A stretch of DNA of 64,000 nt. It comes from Nocardia sp. NBC_01730 (GTDB lineage Bacteria; Actinomycetota; Actinomycetes; Mycobacteriales; Mycobacteriaceae). Position 1 is the first letter of the stretch. Each line of letters begins with the position of its first letter. Shown here piece after piece: positions 1 through 8,036 of this stretch. The DNA lies in assembly GCF_035920445.1 (NCBI RefSeq), contig NZ_CP109162.1, forward strand, positions 4,154,001-4,218,000, written 5' to 3'. The position numbers and the translations under genes were made by a program. The notes beneath the pieces were generated by a model that worked only from the letters and a program-made list of their open reading frames with translations, had not been told where the DNA came from and made no database searches.

Positions 1-191
1 CGACAGATCCGCACGCGGCACGACAGGCACACCGGTTCGGTCCTCGACACCGCACAACGCCGCCCCACCTCGACCGCCCGATCGCGCTGCATCGGATGGC
101 GCTCGCTGCACTGGGCCTAGCGCCACAGCTACTGCGATATCAGCAGGTCAACGAGCTAACCCGGACAAAAGCAGCGAGCCGGTTTACGATG

Positions 192-221
192 TGCCGTGCC
201 GCACTCCGCTGCGGTACGGCA
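192..221. promoter_or_regulatory. Inverted repeat in the leader of the biosynthetic operon
   Basis: Two 12-nt arms, TGCCGTGCCGCA and TGCGGTACGGCA, match at 11 of 12 positions as an inverted repeat around a 6-nt spacer. They end 21 nt before the first start codon of the operon (243). This could be an operator or an RNA hairpin in the leader next to the ribosome-binding site. No U-tract follows, so a classical terminator is unlikely. No -35/-10 pair could be assigned with confidence in 1-242, and no gene is recognised there. Confidence 0.5.
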
Positions 222-242
222 GTACCAGAACTGAGGAATGTC

Positions 243-1283
243 ATGCAAGTGATAGAGCGCGACTCGTTGACCGAAATCACCTCGGTGGTAGTGGATGAGG
301 CGGTCCACAACATAGGCCTCCTCAAAGACTTTCATCAGAATCCGACGCTCAAGGATTTCGTGCCCGAGTTGGCTCGGCTCTCGCTGAGCTGGGTGCGGCT
401 GTTGCCTGGCGAAGAACTGTCGGTGCACGAGCATCCGACGAAAAGCATGATCATCGTCGCGGAAGGCACCGGACGGGCCATCGGCGACATCACCCGAGAC
501 ATCCGCTCCGGTGACATCGTCGTGGTTCCGCCGGGCTCGAAGCATGGATTCGTGGGCGCCGCGCCGTCGGGCTTCTGGGCTTTGTCGATCCAGTTCGAGG
601 GCGACGGCCTGTACGAGAATCCGGACACCCCGCGCGTCGCCTTCGTCGACGACCGTCCCGACGTCGCGGCTATCCGCGCGGAAAACGACCGGCACCTGCA
701 CGAGTATCGGAACAACGCCCTGGTCCGGCTGATCGGTGACATCGATTCGCAACCGCCCGAGGTACGCAGCGGGCTGTTGGACCACCTTCAGGGATGGTCG
801 GACGCATTTCAGCGAGTGATCGCCGCGCGGGTCGTCGGGGAGAACGACAGTTCCGCGCGTCCGCTTGCCGACGAGCATCTCGCCGAGGAGCTCGGGCACA
901 ACGTGCTGTTGGCCGAGATCCGCGACAACAGACCGGCGCAGTGGGATCCGGTGATCGCCGCCGCCTCGTCCTGGTTCGTGGATCGCATGGCATCCTCGTC
1001 CACCATGGAGCGCACGGTCCTGTCGCATCTTGTGCTCGAGGGCAGCGGATTGGTGTTCCATGCCGCAGGGCTGTCGTCGTTCTCGGCGAGCCGGTATTTC
1101 CAGCTGCACGACAGCGCGGACGCGGAGCATCTCGAGATGGGGTACCGGGCCCTGGCGCAGCGCCGGGACTGGACACCGGCGGAGGTAGGAGAGGTGCTGA
1201 CGAAAGGCTGGAAGATGATGCACCTGCTGTCCGACCGCATCGCGGAATGCGCGCTGCGGACCGCACCCGCAAACCATGTCTAG
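243..1283 (+). CDS. Cupin / haem-oxygenase-like diiron oxidase (HDO) fusion, 346 aa
   Basis: The start is ATG 243, preceded by GAGGAA at 233-238; the frame stays open back to 96, but that upstream stretch has no good start. Residues about 45-115 form a cupin barrel, with HEH at 62-64 and a later His at 101 as likely metal ligands. The C-terminal half is helical and carries the set of ligands expected of HDO enzymes: ExxH (E216, H219), a middle Glu (E266, or possibly E256), and Hx3Dx2H (H289, D293, H296). Characterised HDOs such as SznF, UndA and BelK/HrmI use this set to bind two irons, often for N-oxygenation or oxidative C-C cleavage. In SznF the cupin follows the HDO domain; here it comes first. 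This is the first gene of a seven-gene operon and overlaps the next by 8 nt. The substrate is unknown. It is probably cytosolic, since no signal peptide is seen. Confidence 0.8.
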   Translation: MQVIERDSLTEITSVVVDEAVHNIGLLKDFHQNPTLKDFVPELARLSLSWVRLLPGEELSVHEHPTKSMIIVAEGTGRAIGDITRDIRSGDIVVVPPGSKHGFVGAAPSGFWALSIQFEGDGLYENPDTPRVAFVDDRPDVAAIRAENDRHLHEYRNNALVRLIGDIDSQPPEVRSGLLDHLQGWSDAFQRVIAARVVGENDSSARPLADEHLAEELGHNVLLAEIRDNRPAQWDPVIAAASSWFVDRMASSSTMERTVLSHLVLEGSGLVFHAAGLSSFSASRYFQLHDSADAEHLEMGYRALAQRRDWTPAEVGEVLTKGWKMMHLLSDRIAECALRTAPANHV

Positions 1284-1656
1284 CGATCAGGCGCTATTCG
1301 AAGAGCGCGAGCGCAGGGTCCTGGCCGCGGTGTTCGGCAGGGACAAGGCCGTCATGGCTGAGCTGATGCACCCGGATGGTTACGGATTCGATGCCACGAT
1401 GGGCTTGGTGAGCCAACGTGAACTCATCGACGGCATCGACGCACTCGCCCAGAACGCCGGTTTCGAGGCCGATGAGATACGAGTGGTGCCCGCGGGGCCG
1501 AAGGTCACCGCGCTGACATACCGGCTGCGGCAATGGGGCGACTTCAACGGCACGCCGTTGCCGGAAGTCGTCTACTGCAGCAGTGTATGGCGGCTCGGCC
1601 ACGGCGGCTGGCAAGCGATCTTCCACCACGAAACACCGACGCAATCGACCGGGTAG
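1276..1656 (+). CDS. NTF2-like / DUF4440-SnoaL family protein, 126 aa
   Basis: A small single-domain protein with the layout of an NTF2-fold (DUF4440/SnoaL-like) polypeptide: an N-terminal helix (residues 5-30), then strands ending in WRLGHGGWQAIFHHE near the C terminus. Members are often cyclases, isomerases or accessory binding proteins in biosynthetic clusters. ATG 1276 lies inside the last codons of the HDO gene, which suggests translational coupling. A second NTF2-like domain is fused to the flavoenzyme two genes downstream, so the pathway uses this fold twice. No catalytic residue can be assigned. Confidence 0.7.
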   Translation: MSSDQALFEERERRVLAAVFGRDKAVMAELMHPDGYGFDATMGLVSQRELIDGIDALAQNAGFEADEIRVVPAGPKVTALTYRLRQWGDFNGTPLPEVVYCSSVWRLGHGGWQAIFHHETPTQSTG

Positions 1657-1660
1657 TGCC

Positions 1661-2698
1661 GTGCTCAGCGAGACGTACTTCTGGCGGCAGGCATTCTGTC
1701 GACTCTACGAGACCCAGGTACCCATCGTGCCGCTGGGAAAGATCATGCACTGGCGTGCAGTGGTCGACGCGCTCGGCGTGGAATCCCCGACAGCCCGAGA
1801 CCGGGCGCTCGTCACCGACGACTACTTCTATCGACCGCACTCAGCTGCTCCGACCTCGGCCGAACTGGACGCGCACCGTCACGAAGGCGCGGTAGGCGGA
1901 GCACAGTGGCTGCTGCATCCGGTGGTGCGTCGCGATGGCGCCGACGTGCCCGCTTTTCGCGGCTTCGTGGAGTTGCCCTGGTTCGTGGAGGCCGAGTTCG
2001 TCGTGCGCGACGGCCTCGATCGTGACCTGCGGGGGTTGCTCGGGGGATCCCGGTTGCGGGAGCTGAGCCGACTGGTCCGCCGCGCCGACGAGCATTTCGG
2101 ATGGGAGGTGGCGACCGGAGCCCGGGTCGATGACGAAACCCTGGTGGCCTTCGACCGACTGCACCAGCTGAATCTTGCGAAGTACGGGCACTCCCGAAAT
2201 CATTTCTCCCTCTCCATCCTGCGCGACGTCGCGATATCCGCACTGCGGGAACGGGTGTGCGTGTTCCTGCACCGCCGACATTCCGATGGCACACTGGTGC
2301 AGGCCGTGCTGGGGATGCACTATCCGGAGTCGAATGCGTTGGAAGTCCTGGTGCAAGGCATAGACCACGCCGCGGTGGCCCGGTCCCATAACCTGTATGC
2401 CGTTGCGCTGTACCGGATCTACCGGTGGGGGCTGGCCCGGGACATCCACCGGTTCAACCTCGGCCGCGGTGCCCAACTGGCGAAGCTCAACCTGGGCGCG
2501 AACCGATTCCATGTCGTCAGCAACCACATCGCACCGGTCGACGACACCCGCCCCGGAGATTTCGGCGCGCTGCAGGCCGCCGCGCGTGCGTCGATCGACA
2601 AGGCCCTGGCCGCGCTGGCGACGGCAGCCGATCGCAGGGACGGCGGCAGAAACGTCATGCTGCCACGGAGGATCGCATGCCCAGCGGTGATCGCGTGA
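1661..2698 (+). CDS. GNAT/FemAB-fold acyl- or aminoacyl-transferase-like protein, 345 aa
   Basis: GTG 1661 is 4 nt after the preceding stop; an upstream extension to 1583 would lie inside the previous gene and is rejected. The C-terminal half (about residues 165-300) resembles the GNAT/Acetyltransf_6 (FemAB, CelD-like) fold, including the stretch [18 protein letters not shown] near residues 270-287. Relatives transfer acyl or aminoacyl groups to amines, so this enzyme may acylate the pathway's amine or N-oxygenated product; that role is inference. The N-terminal third is not recognised. Its end overlaps the aminotransferase start by 22 nt. Confidence 0.6.
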   Translation: MLSETYFWRQAFCRLYETQVPIVPLGKIMHWRAVVDALGVESPTARDRALVTDDYFYRPHSAAPTSAELDAHRHEGAVGGAQWLLHPVVRRDGADVPAFRGFVELPWFVEAEFVVRDGLDRDLRGLLGGSRLRELSRLVRRADEHFGWEVATGARVDDETLVAFDRLHQLNLAKYGHSRNHFSLSILRDVAISALRERVCVFLHRRHSDGTLVQAVLGMHYPESNALEVLVQGIDHAAVARSHNLYAVALYRIYRWGLARDIHRFNLGRGAQLAKLNLGANRFHVVSNHIAPVDDTRPGDFGALQAAARASIDKALAALATAADRRDGGRNVMLPRRIACPAVIA

Positions 2699-3600
2699 GT
2701 GGGCTCGGCACCGCCGGACGGGTCGGCGCGGTGTGGTTGGACGGCAGGCACGTGCCACCCGACCAGGCGAATCTGCCGGTGCTGAGCCTCGGCCTGCACA
2801 ACGCGCTCTGCGTGTTCGAAGGTATCCGGGCATATGACGGCAAGCCGTTCGCGACAGCGGCACACGTGGATCGGTTGTGCGCTTCGTCCGCCATGATCGG
2901 AATGTCCCTGCCGTGGAGCGCGGCACAGATCGCCGCCGCGATCGACGAGACCGTGACCGCCGCTGGTTACTCCGACGCCTATATCCGGCCGGTCGCCTGG
3001 CGAGGGGACGAGGTGATCGGCATCGATCCGACCGGAACCACCGTTCATCTCGCCATCGCGGTGCTGCGCTGGCCGCGGCAACCGCAGGCACCAAGGCGAC
3101 CGCTGCGACTGGGCCTGTCCCGATGGGCCAGGCCTGCCCCGAACATGGCGCCGGTCGGGGCGAAAACCTCCGCCAGTTACCTCGTCGGATCGCTAGCGCT
3201 GGCCGAGGCGAAGCAGCACGGTTTCGACGACGCGGTGCTGCTCGACCATCATGGCAGGATCGCCGAGGCGACCGGCGCCAACATTTTCGTCGTCCGCGCC
3301 GGCGAGCTGGCTACGCCGGTGGCAGACACTTTCCTGGACGGCATCACGCGGCAGACCGTCCTCGAACTGGCCGGGCACGCCGGCATCCCGACGCGGGTGA
3401 CCCGTCTGGCGCTGGACGACGTCTCCGCAGCGGACGAAGTGTTCCTCACCGGAACCGCGGTCGGGGTGCAGCCCGTCGGGCATTTCCTGGACACCGAATA
3501 CCTCGACGATCGTCCGATCACCCAGACCTTGGCGGACGCGTACTCCCGCCTCGTCATCGCCCACCGGGAAAAGGAGTGGCCACGCGTACCATCGGCATAG
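2677..3600 (+). CDS. Class IV PLP aminotransferase (branched-chain/D-amino-acid type), 307 aa
   Basis: The start is ATG 2677, behind GGAGG at 2667-2671. The protein has the fold-type IV PLP signature: an N-terminal [16 protein letters not shown] segment, the Schiff-base lysine K163 in GAKTSASYL, and the phosphate-binding segment [10 protein letters not shown]. The length is normal for IlvE/D-amino-acid aminotransferases. It would interconvert an amino acid and a 2-oxo acid with glutamate or a similar donor. Being inside a biosynthetic operon, it more likely supplies or removes an amino group for the product than serves general branched-chain metabolism. Aminodeoxychorismate lyase is another class IV possibility. 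Confidence 0.85.
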   Translation: MPSGDRVSGLGTAGRVGAVWLDGRHVPPDQANLPVLSLGLHNALCVFEGIRAYDGKPFATAAHVDRLCASSAMIGMSLPWSAAQIAAAIDETVTAAGYSDAYIRPVAWRGDEVIGIDPTGTTVHLAIAVLRWPRQPQAPRRPLRLGLSRWARPAPNMAPVGAKTSASYLVGSLALAEAKQHGFDDAVLLDHHGRIAEATGANIFVVRAGELATPVADTFLDGITRQTVLELAGHAGIPTRVTRLALDDVSAADEVFLTGTAVGVQPVGHFLDTEYLDDRPITQTLADAYSRLVIAHREKEWPRVPSA

Positions 3601-5147
3601 TCGGCACCGGGATATCGGCACTGCATCTGGCGCTGTTTCTGCAGCAGCAGGGTATCCGAACCACGCTGTACACCGACAAGACTCCTGAGCAGATCCGTGC
3701 CGGCCGGATCCCCAACAACGTATGCCGGTTCGGCCGCACCAGGGCCCGCGAGCGTGCGCTCGGCATCGATCACTGGGACTTCACCGACTTCGGCATGAGC
3801 TGCGCGCATGTCCGGGTACGCACCGATCCCCCGATCGCGTTCTGCGGGAACCTGACCCACGAGGCCAGCTTCGTCGACTTCCGGATCTACCTGCCGCGGT
3901 TGGTGGCCGACTACCGTGACCGTGGCGGCGCTGTCGTCGCGATACCGGATGTGGGCGCCGCCGTCGCCCGGTACCGGGACGACCACGACCTGATAGTGGT
4001 GGCCGCGGGTGGCGTTGGCATCGATGCCCTGTTCCCCCGCGTCGAGTCCCGCTCCGCCGAGCGCCCGGCCCGGATTCTGCTCGCCGGGTTGTTCCACGGG
4101 GTGGCGCACACCGAGCCGATGGGAATGCACCTCGAGATCGTCCCCGACGCGGGCGAGATCTTCCAGACTCCGGTCCATTCCGTGACCGGACGAGTAGCGG
4201 GCATAACGTTCGAGGCCGTCCCGGACGGACCGTGGGCGTCCCGGTTGCGCGACCGGTACTACGACGACCCGGACGCATGCGCGCGAGTCGTGCTGGAACT
4301 GCTGCGGGACATAGACTCGGAGATCCTCGGCCGCATCGATGTTCGTCGGTTCGCCCTCACCCGCCCACTGGACCTGCTGCAAGGTTCGATCACCCCCACC
4401 GTACGCAGGCCGTGGGCTCGGTTGGGCCCGAACACCTATGCCGTCGCCGTCGGCGACGCAGCGGTGCTCAACGACCCGGTCACCGGCCAAGGAGGCAACC
4501 TCGCCTCAGCCGCCGCGTGGGAACTCGGGCAAACCATCCTCGCCGATCCGGTATTCGACGAGCGGTTCTGCCGCACATGGGAATCGACATTGTGGAATCT
4601 GGCCGCGGACGTCACCGAGTGGACGGCATCCGCGCTCGGCCCTCCGCCGGATCATGTCGTCGCCCTGCTCCGAGCGGCCGGGCAGAGCCAAGACCTCGCC
4701 GACGCGTTCCTGGACAACTTCGACGCTCCGAAAGCGATGTGGAATTCCCTGGCCACTCCGCGGCGAGCGACGGCGTTCATGCGCCGGGTCACTTCGGATC
4801 TCGTCGCCGAGGCTCCGGACCACACGGTCGTCGATCGGGAGCGACAGCTACTGGACGCGCTCGCCGGCGATGACATCCGCGCCCTGCATCCGTTCGTCGC
4901 GTCCGACGGAATTCTGGTCACCGAGGACGGCTGCCATTCCCGAGACAACTGGCAGAAGGCTGTCGAGCCGACCTGCACCCCTGATCGACCGGCCGGCTTT
5001 TCCGTGCTGAGACCGGCCGATGCCACGCTGCTGGTGACCTACCGACAAGGCTCACTGCACTGTTCGACTCTCTGGCGCCGCGATCGACCCGACAGCTGGG
5101 TGGCCGTGGTGCACCACCGCTCCCCCGCGCCTTCGGAGTTGCCATGA
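3576..5147 (+). CDS. Styrene-monooxygenase-like flavoprotein with C-terminal NTF2-like domain, 523 aa
   Basis: GTG 3576 overlaps the aminotransferase gene and puts the FAD-binding motif [16 protein letters not shown] at about residue 6. The core (to about residue 410) resembles StyA-type single-component flavin monooxygenases, with a second FAD motif [17 protein letters not shown]. StyA enzymes use FADH2 supplied by a separate reductase to epoxidise alkenes or oxygenate related substrates; no reductase gene is seen nearby. StyA itself is about 415 aa. The extra residues (about 415-523), beginning [18 protein letters not shown], look like a DUF4440/NTF2 domain, giving an uncommon fusion. The gene overlaps the next by ATGA. 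Confidence 0.75.
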   Translation: MATRTIGIVGTGISALHLALFLQQQGIRTTLYTDKTPEQIRAGRIPNNVCRFGRTRARERALGIDHWDFTDFGMSCAHVRVRTDPPIAFCGNLTHEASFVDFRIYLPRLVADYRDRGGAVVAIPDVGAAVARYRDDHDLIVVAAGGVGIDALFPRVESRSAERPARILLAGLFHGVAHTEPMGMHLEIVPDAGEIFQTPVHSVTGRVAGITFEAVPDGPWASRLRDRYYDDPDACARVVLELLRDIDSEILGRIDVRRFALTRPLDLLQGSITPTVRRPWARLGPNTYAVAVGDAAVLNDPVTGQGGNLASAAAWELGQTILADPVFDERFCRTWESTLWNLAADVTEWTASALGPPPDHVVALLRAAGQSQDLADAFLDNFDAPKAMWNSLATPRRATAFMRRVTSDLVAEAPDHTVVDRERQLLDALAGDDIRALHPFVASDGILVTEDGCHSRDNWQKAVEPTCTPDRPAGFSVLRPADATLLVTYRQGSLHCSTLWRRDRPDSWVAVVHHRSPAPSELP

Positions 5148-6502
5148 CAGTCCGTCCGGAACAACTTCCCGCCTCCTTCGGCGGGGAAATCATCGAGCCC
5201 GCGCACCCCGGCTACGACCGGGCTCGGCAGATATGGAAAGGGCTGGATCGCCGCCCCGCCCTGATCGCAAGGTGCGCCGACGTATCGGACGTCCAACGCG
5301 TCATCGAACACGCTGCGAGCGAAGATATTCCGCTCGCCGTCAGCGGAGCAGGCCACGACATCGCCGCCAGGTCCATGCCCGATGGCGCGTTGGTCGCGTC
5401 CACCCTGGCGTTGGACGGAATCGAGATAGATCCCGTCCGACGCCTCGCCCGAGTCCAAGCAGGAGTGCGCTGGGGCAGCCTGGTGGCAGCGGCTGCGCGC
5501 CACGGACTGGCCACCACCGGCGCCTCCGTGGCGACCGTCGGAGTCGCCGGGTTCGCGCTGCACGGCGGACTCGGTTGGCTGATGCGTAGTTTCGGAACGG
5601 CCTGCGACAACATCCAGGCGTTGGACGTGGTCACCGCCGACGGGCAGCTGCGAACCGTCGACGCGCGCAGCGATCCCGACCTCTTCTGGGCCATGCGTGG
5701 GGCAGGGTCGAATTTCGGAGCCATCACTTCGCTGACGCTGCGCCTGCACCCGGTGAGCCGGGTTGTCGCCGGAGTCAAGCTCTATCCCGCGGCCAAGGCC
5801 CGCGACGTGTTCGACGCGTATCGGCGGATCACCGCCGACGCCGGTGACGAACTGGTCACACACTTCTACTACAACGGCAATCCGGACGGAACACACAGCG
5901 TCGGAATCGGCCTGTGCTTCAACGGCCCAGCGGCCACAGCAGCAGCAGCTCTGGCTCCCTTGGAGTCTCTCGGGCAGCCGACGCAGGACTCGGTGCGGGA
6001 GAAAGGAATCGACGAGCTTCAGATGGTGCACGACGCCAGTACTCCGTTCGGCGCCCGATACCATCTGCGTGCTCATTATTTGTCCGAGTTCAGCGACGAC
6101 GCCGCCTATGCGATCCTGGCGCATTGCCGAAGCATCAGTGCGCCCTTCACACAGGTATTCGTGGAGCATCTCGGCGGTGCTGTCGGCCGAATACCGCACG
6201 ATGCCACAGCATTTCGTGGACGCCATGCCCAATTTTCTTTCCTCGTGATCAACGGCTGGAAAAATCCGGCCGAGGATTCCGAACGAGTGGCGTGGACCCG
6301 AGCGTTCGGCGAAGCCGTTGCGCCGCACGCGACCGAAGGCGCCTACGTCAATTACCTCGACTACGACGAAGACCATCGGATACCCGAAGCGTACGGCGCG
6401 GGCTATCCGAAACTTCGGTCGCTGAAGCGGCGCTACGACCCGACCAATATGTTCCGGTTCAACAGCAATATCGTCCCGGAGGCCGACGATGAAACTCGAT
6501 GA
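5144..6502 (+). CDS. FAD-linked oxidase, berberine-bridge-enzyme family, 452 aa
   Basis: FAD_binding_4 domain (residues about 35-205) followed by a C-terminal BBE segment whose end fits the family (YDPTNMFRFNSNIVP). H71 in AVSGAGHDIAARS is the expected site of 8-alpha-histidyl flavin attachment. The cysteine that gives a second covalent bond in bicovalent members is absent: the matching segment around residues 126-132 (GASVATVG) has none. The enzyme should oxidise C-H, C-N or alcohol groups at the expense of O2. No signal peptide is evident. The start overlaps the upstream stop (ATGA) and the end overlaps the SDR. Confidence 0.85.
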   Translation: MTVRPEQLPASFGGEIIEPAHPGYDRARQIWKGLDRRPALIARCADVSDVQRVIEHAASEDIPLAVSGAGHDIAARSMPDGALVASTLALDGIEIDPVRRLARVQAGVRWGSLVAAAARHGLATTGASVATVGVAGFALHGGLGWLMRSFGTACDNIQALDVVTADGQLRTVDARSDPDLFWAMRGAGSNFGAITSLTLRLHPVSRVVAGVKLYPAAKARDVFDAYRRITADAGDELVTHFYYNGNPDGTHSVGIGLCFNGPAATAAAALAPLESLGQPTQDSVREKGIDELQMVHDASTPFGARYHLRAHYLSEFSDDAAYAILAHCRSISAPFTQVFVEHLGGAVGRIPHDATAFRGRHAQFSFLVINGWKNPAEDSERVAWTRAFGEAVAPHATEGAYVNYLDYDEDHRIPEAYGAGYPKLRSLKRRYDPTNMFRFNSNIVPEADDETR

Positions 6503-7232
6503 CAAGACAGCGGTCGTGACCGGCGCCTCGCGTGGTATCGGGGCGGCTACCGCGGTGGAACTGGCCTCCCACGGCGCGACCGTAATCCTCAACTACCAGA
6601 ACGAACAGTACAGGGCCGAGGCCGAAGTGGTCGCGGCGTCGATCGAAGACAACGGCGGCCATGCGCATCTCGTCCAAGCCGATCTGCGGGAAGCCGAGCA
6701 GCGCCGACATCTCGTCGACAGCGCGGTGTCACTCGGAGGCAAGCTGGACATTCTGGTCAACAACGCGGGGGTCTACCGCCGACGGCGCACCGAAGACATC
6801 GATGAGGACTACCTTGCCGAGCACCTCGACATCAATGTCCGGGGTGGCCTACTCACCACTGTCGCGGCGTCGAAATATCTGAACGACGGCGGCCGCATCG
6901 TCTATATCTCCTCCGGGCTGGCCAGGCGCATCGCCGCAACCAGCTCGGTCTACGCCGCCACCAAGGCCGCCATCGAGGCCGCAGCCCGCTGTCAAGCAGC
7001 CGAATTCGGTCAACGCCGGATCACGGTCAACGCCATCGCGCCCGGAATCGTCGACACCGCACAGTTGGCCGGCAACCTCACCCCGCCGGAGCGAGCGGCG
7101 CTGGTCTCCGTCACCGCGCTCGGCCGGGTCGGACAGCCCCGCGACATCGCCACAGTCGTCGCATTCCTCGCCTCCGACGACGCAGGATGGATCACCGGAC
7201 AAGTCATCGACGTGGACGGGGGCCTACAGTGA
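6489..7232 (+). CDS. Short-chain dehydrogenase/reductase, 247 aa
   Basis: Classical SDR: the cofactor motif TGASRGIG near the N terminus, NNAG in the fourth strand, and the active-site Y-x3-K in VYAATKAA, with the C-terminal signature GQVIDVDGGLQ. Length and motifs match FabG-like 3-oxoacyl reductases. Start ATG 6489 overlaps the oxidase gene by 14 nt, so it is the last clear gene of the operon. It probably reduces a carbonyl, or oxidises an alcohol, made by the flavoenzymes upstream. Confidence 0.9.
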   Translation: MKLDDKTAVVTGASRGIGAATAVELASHGATVILNYQNEQYRAEAEVVAASIEDNGGHAHLVQADLREAEQRRHLVDSAVSLGGKLDILVNNAGVYRRRRTEDIDEDYLAEHLDINVRGGLLTTVAASKYLNDGGRIVYISSGLARRIAATSSVYAATKAAIEAAARCQAAEFGQRRITVNAIAPGIVDTAQLAGNLTPPERAALVSVTALGRVGQPRDIATVVAFLASDDAGWITGQVIDVDGGLQ

Positions 7233-7374
7233 GCGCCCGCGCGGACGACGTGGACATGTCCTCCCCGTTGGCGCGCCTGCCGAACGCCCGCCGGAATCGC
7301 TATAGCGCCGGTTCGACGAGACCGTCACCACCGCCTGCACTCTCGTCTCAGGGCCGTCCGGCCGGCGACCCCGT
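7229..7374 (+). other. Possible remnant of an eighth operon gene
   Basis: A GTG at 7229 overlaps the SDR stop and opens a frame starting VSARADDVDMSSPLARLP. It turns low-complexity after about 25 codons, whereas a neighbouring frame then reads RFDETVTTACTLVSG. This pattern suggests a frameshifted, truncated gene, but the family is not recognised and chance is possible. Confidence 0.25.
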
Positions 7375-7872
7375 CTACCGGCCGTCGTGCTGTCGCTGCT
7401 CGGCTTCGATCTCAGCCGCAAGGGCAGATCGCTCGGCCTGATGTCGAGCAAGCGGCTCAGCGCTGTAGGCAGTCCATGCGGCCTCCTGGGCCGCGGTCAT
7501 CTGTGCTCCGACGACTTCGGATTCGACATCCGGATGGGCGTCGAGGAACCGATCGAACAGTAAACCCATCTCCCGGCTGTGCCTGCGGTTGAGCTCGATC
7601 CGTCGCGGGTCCACCTGCCTCCAATCCTCGCAGAGCGCCAACTGGTCGAACACGACCAAAGCTATCCGCATCGGGTCGTCCGGCGGGTGCACCCGCAATG
7701 TGTGATGCGGATTTTGTTCATCGTCAACGATCACAACGGTATCGATCCCGGCCGGTAGGTCGGCGGGCCAATCGATCTCATCGGTGGGCTCCTCGACGAG
7801 GACCCAGGCGAGCCTTCCTCGTAGGCCCGTCTGGTCGTAGCGCAGTGGCGTAAGGCCCTGATTCTCGCTCAT
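7375..7872 (-). CDS. Conserved-looking hypothetical protein, 165 aa
   Basis: Start ATG at 7872 (minus strand) has a GGGAG box about 10 nt upstream; a longer frame to 8067 would run into the neighbouring gene. The protein is soluble and acidic, with a helical Ala/Glu-rich C terminus (residues about 135-165). I do not recognise a domain or catalytic motif. It converges on the biosynthetic operon and lies downstream of the acyl-CoA ligase operon, separated from it by 164 nt. Confidence 0.6.
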   Translation of the reverse strand: MSENQGLTPLRYDQTGLRGRLAWVLVEEPTDEIDWPADLPAGIDTVVIVDDEQNPHHTLRVHPPDDPMRIALVVFDQLALCEDWRQVDPRRIELNRRHSREMGLLFDRFLDAHPDVESEVVGAQMTAAQEAAWTAYSAEPLARHQAERSALAAEIEAEQRQHDGR

Positions 7873-8036
7873 ATGATGATCACTCCCGACTCTAATGGTC
7901 GATCTCATCGGCGGCCGGGCGGTCGAGCCCGCGACCTCAACGATCTCGGTCACTCGCCGCTTCCGATCCGGGATGAGCGGGCGCCGATCGGGCTGCTGTC
8001 TCGCCGAGGCGGCCCGGTCGACGTCGTGGTCGGAGG

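Noticed and set aside
156..1277. Long minus-strand frame opposite the HDO gene
   Set aside because: It is the antisense shadow of a high-GC gene; no start signal or family similarity, while the plus strand has clear HDO motifs.
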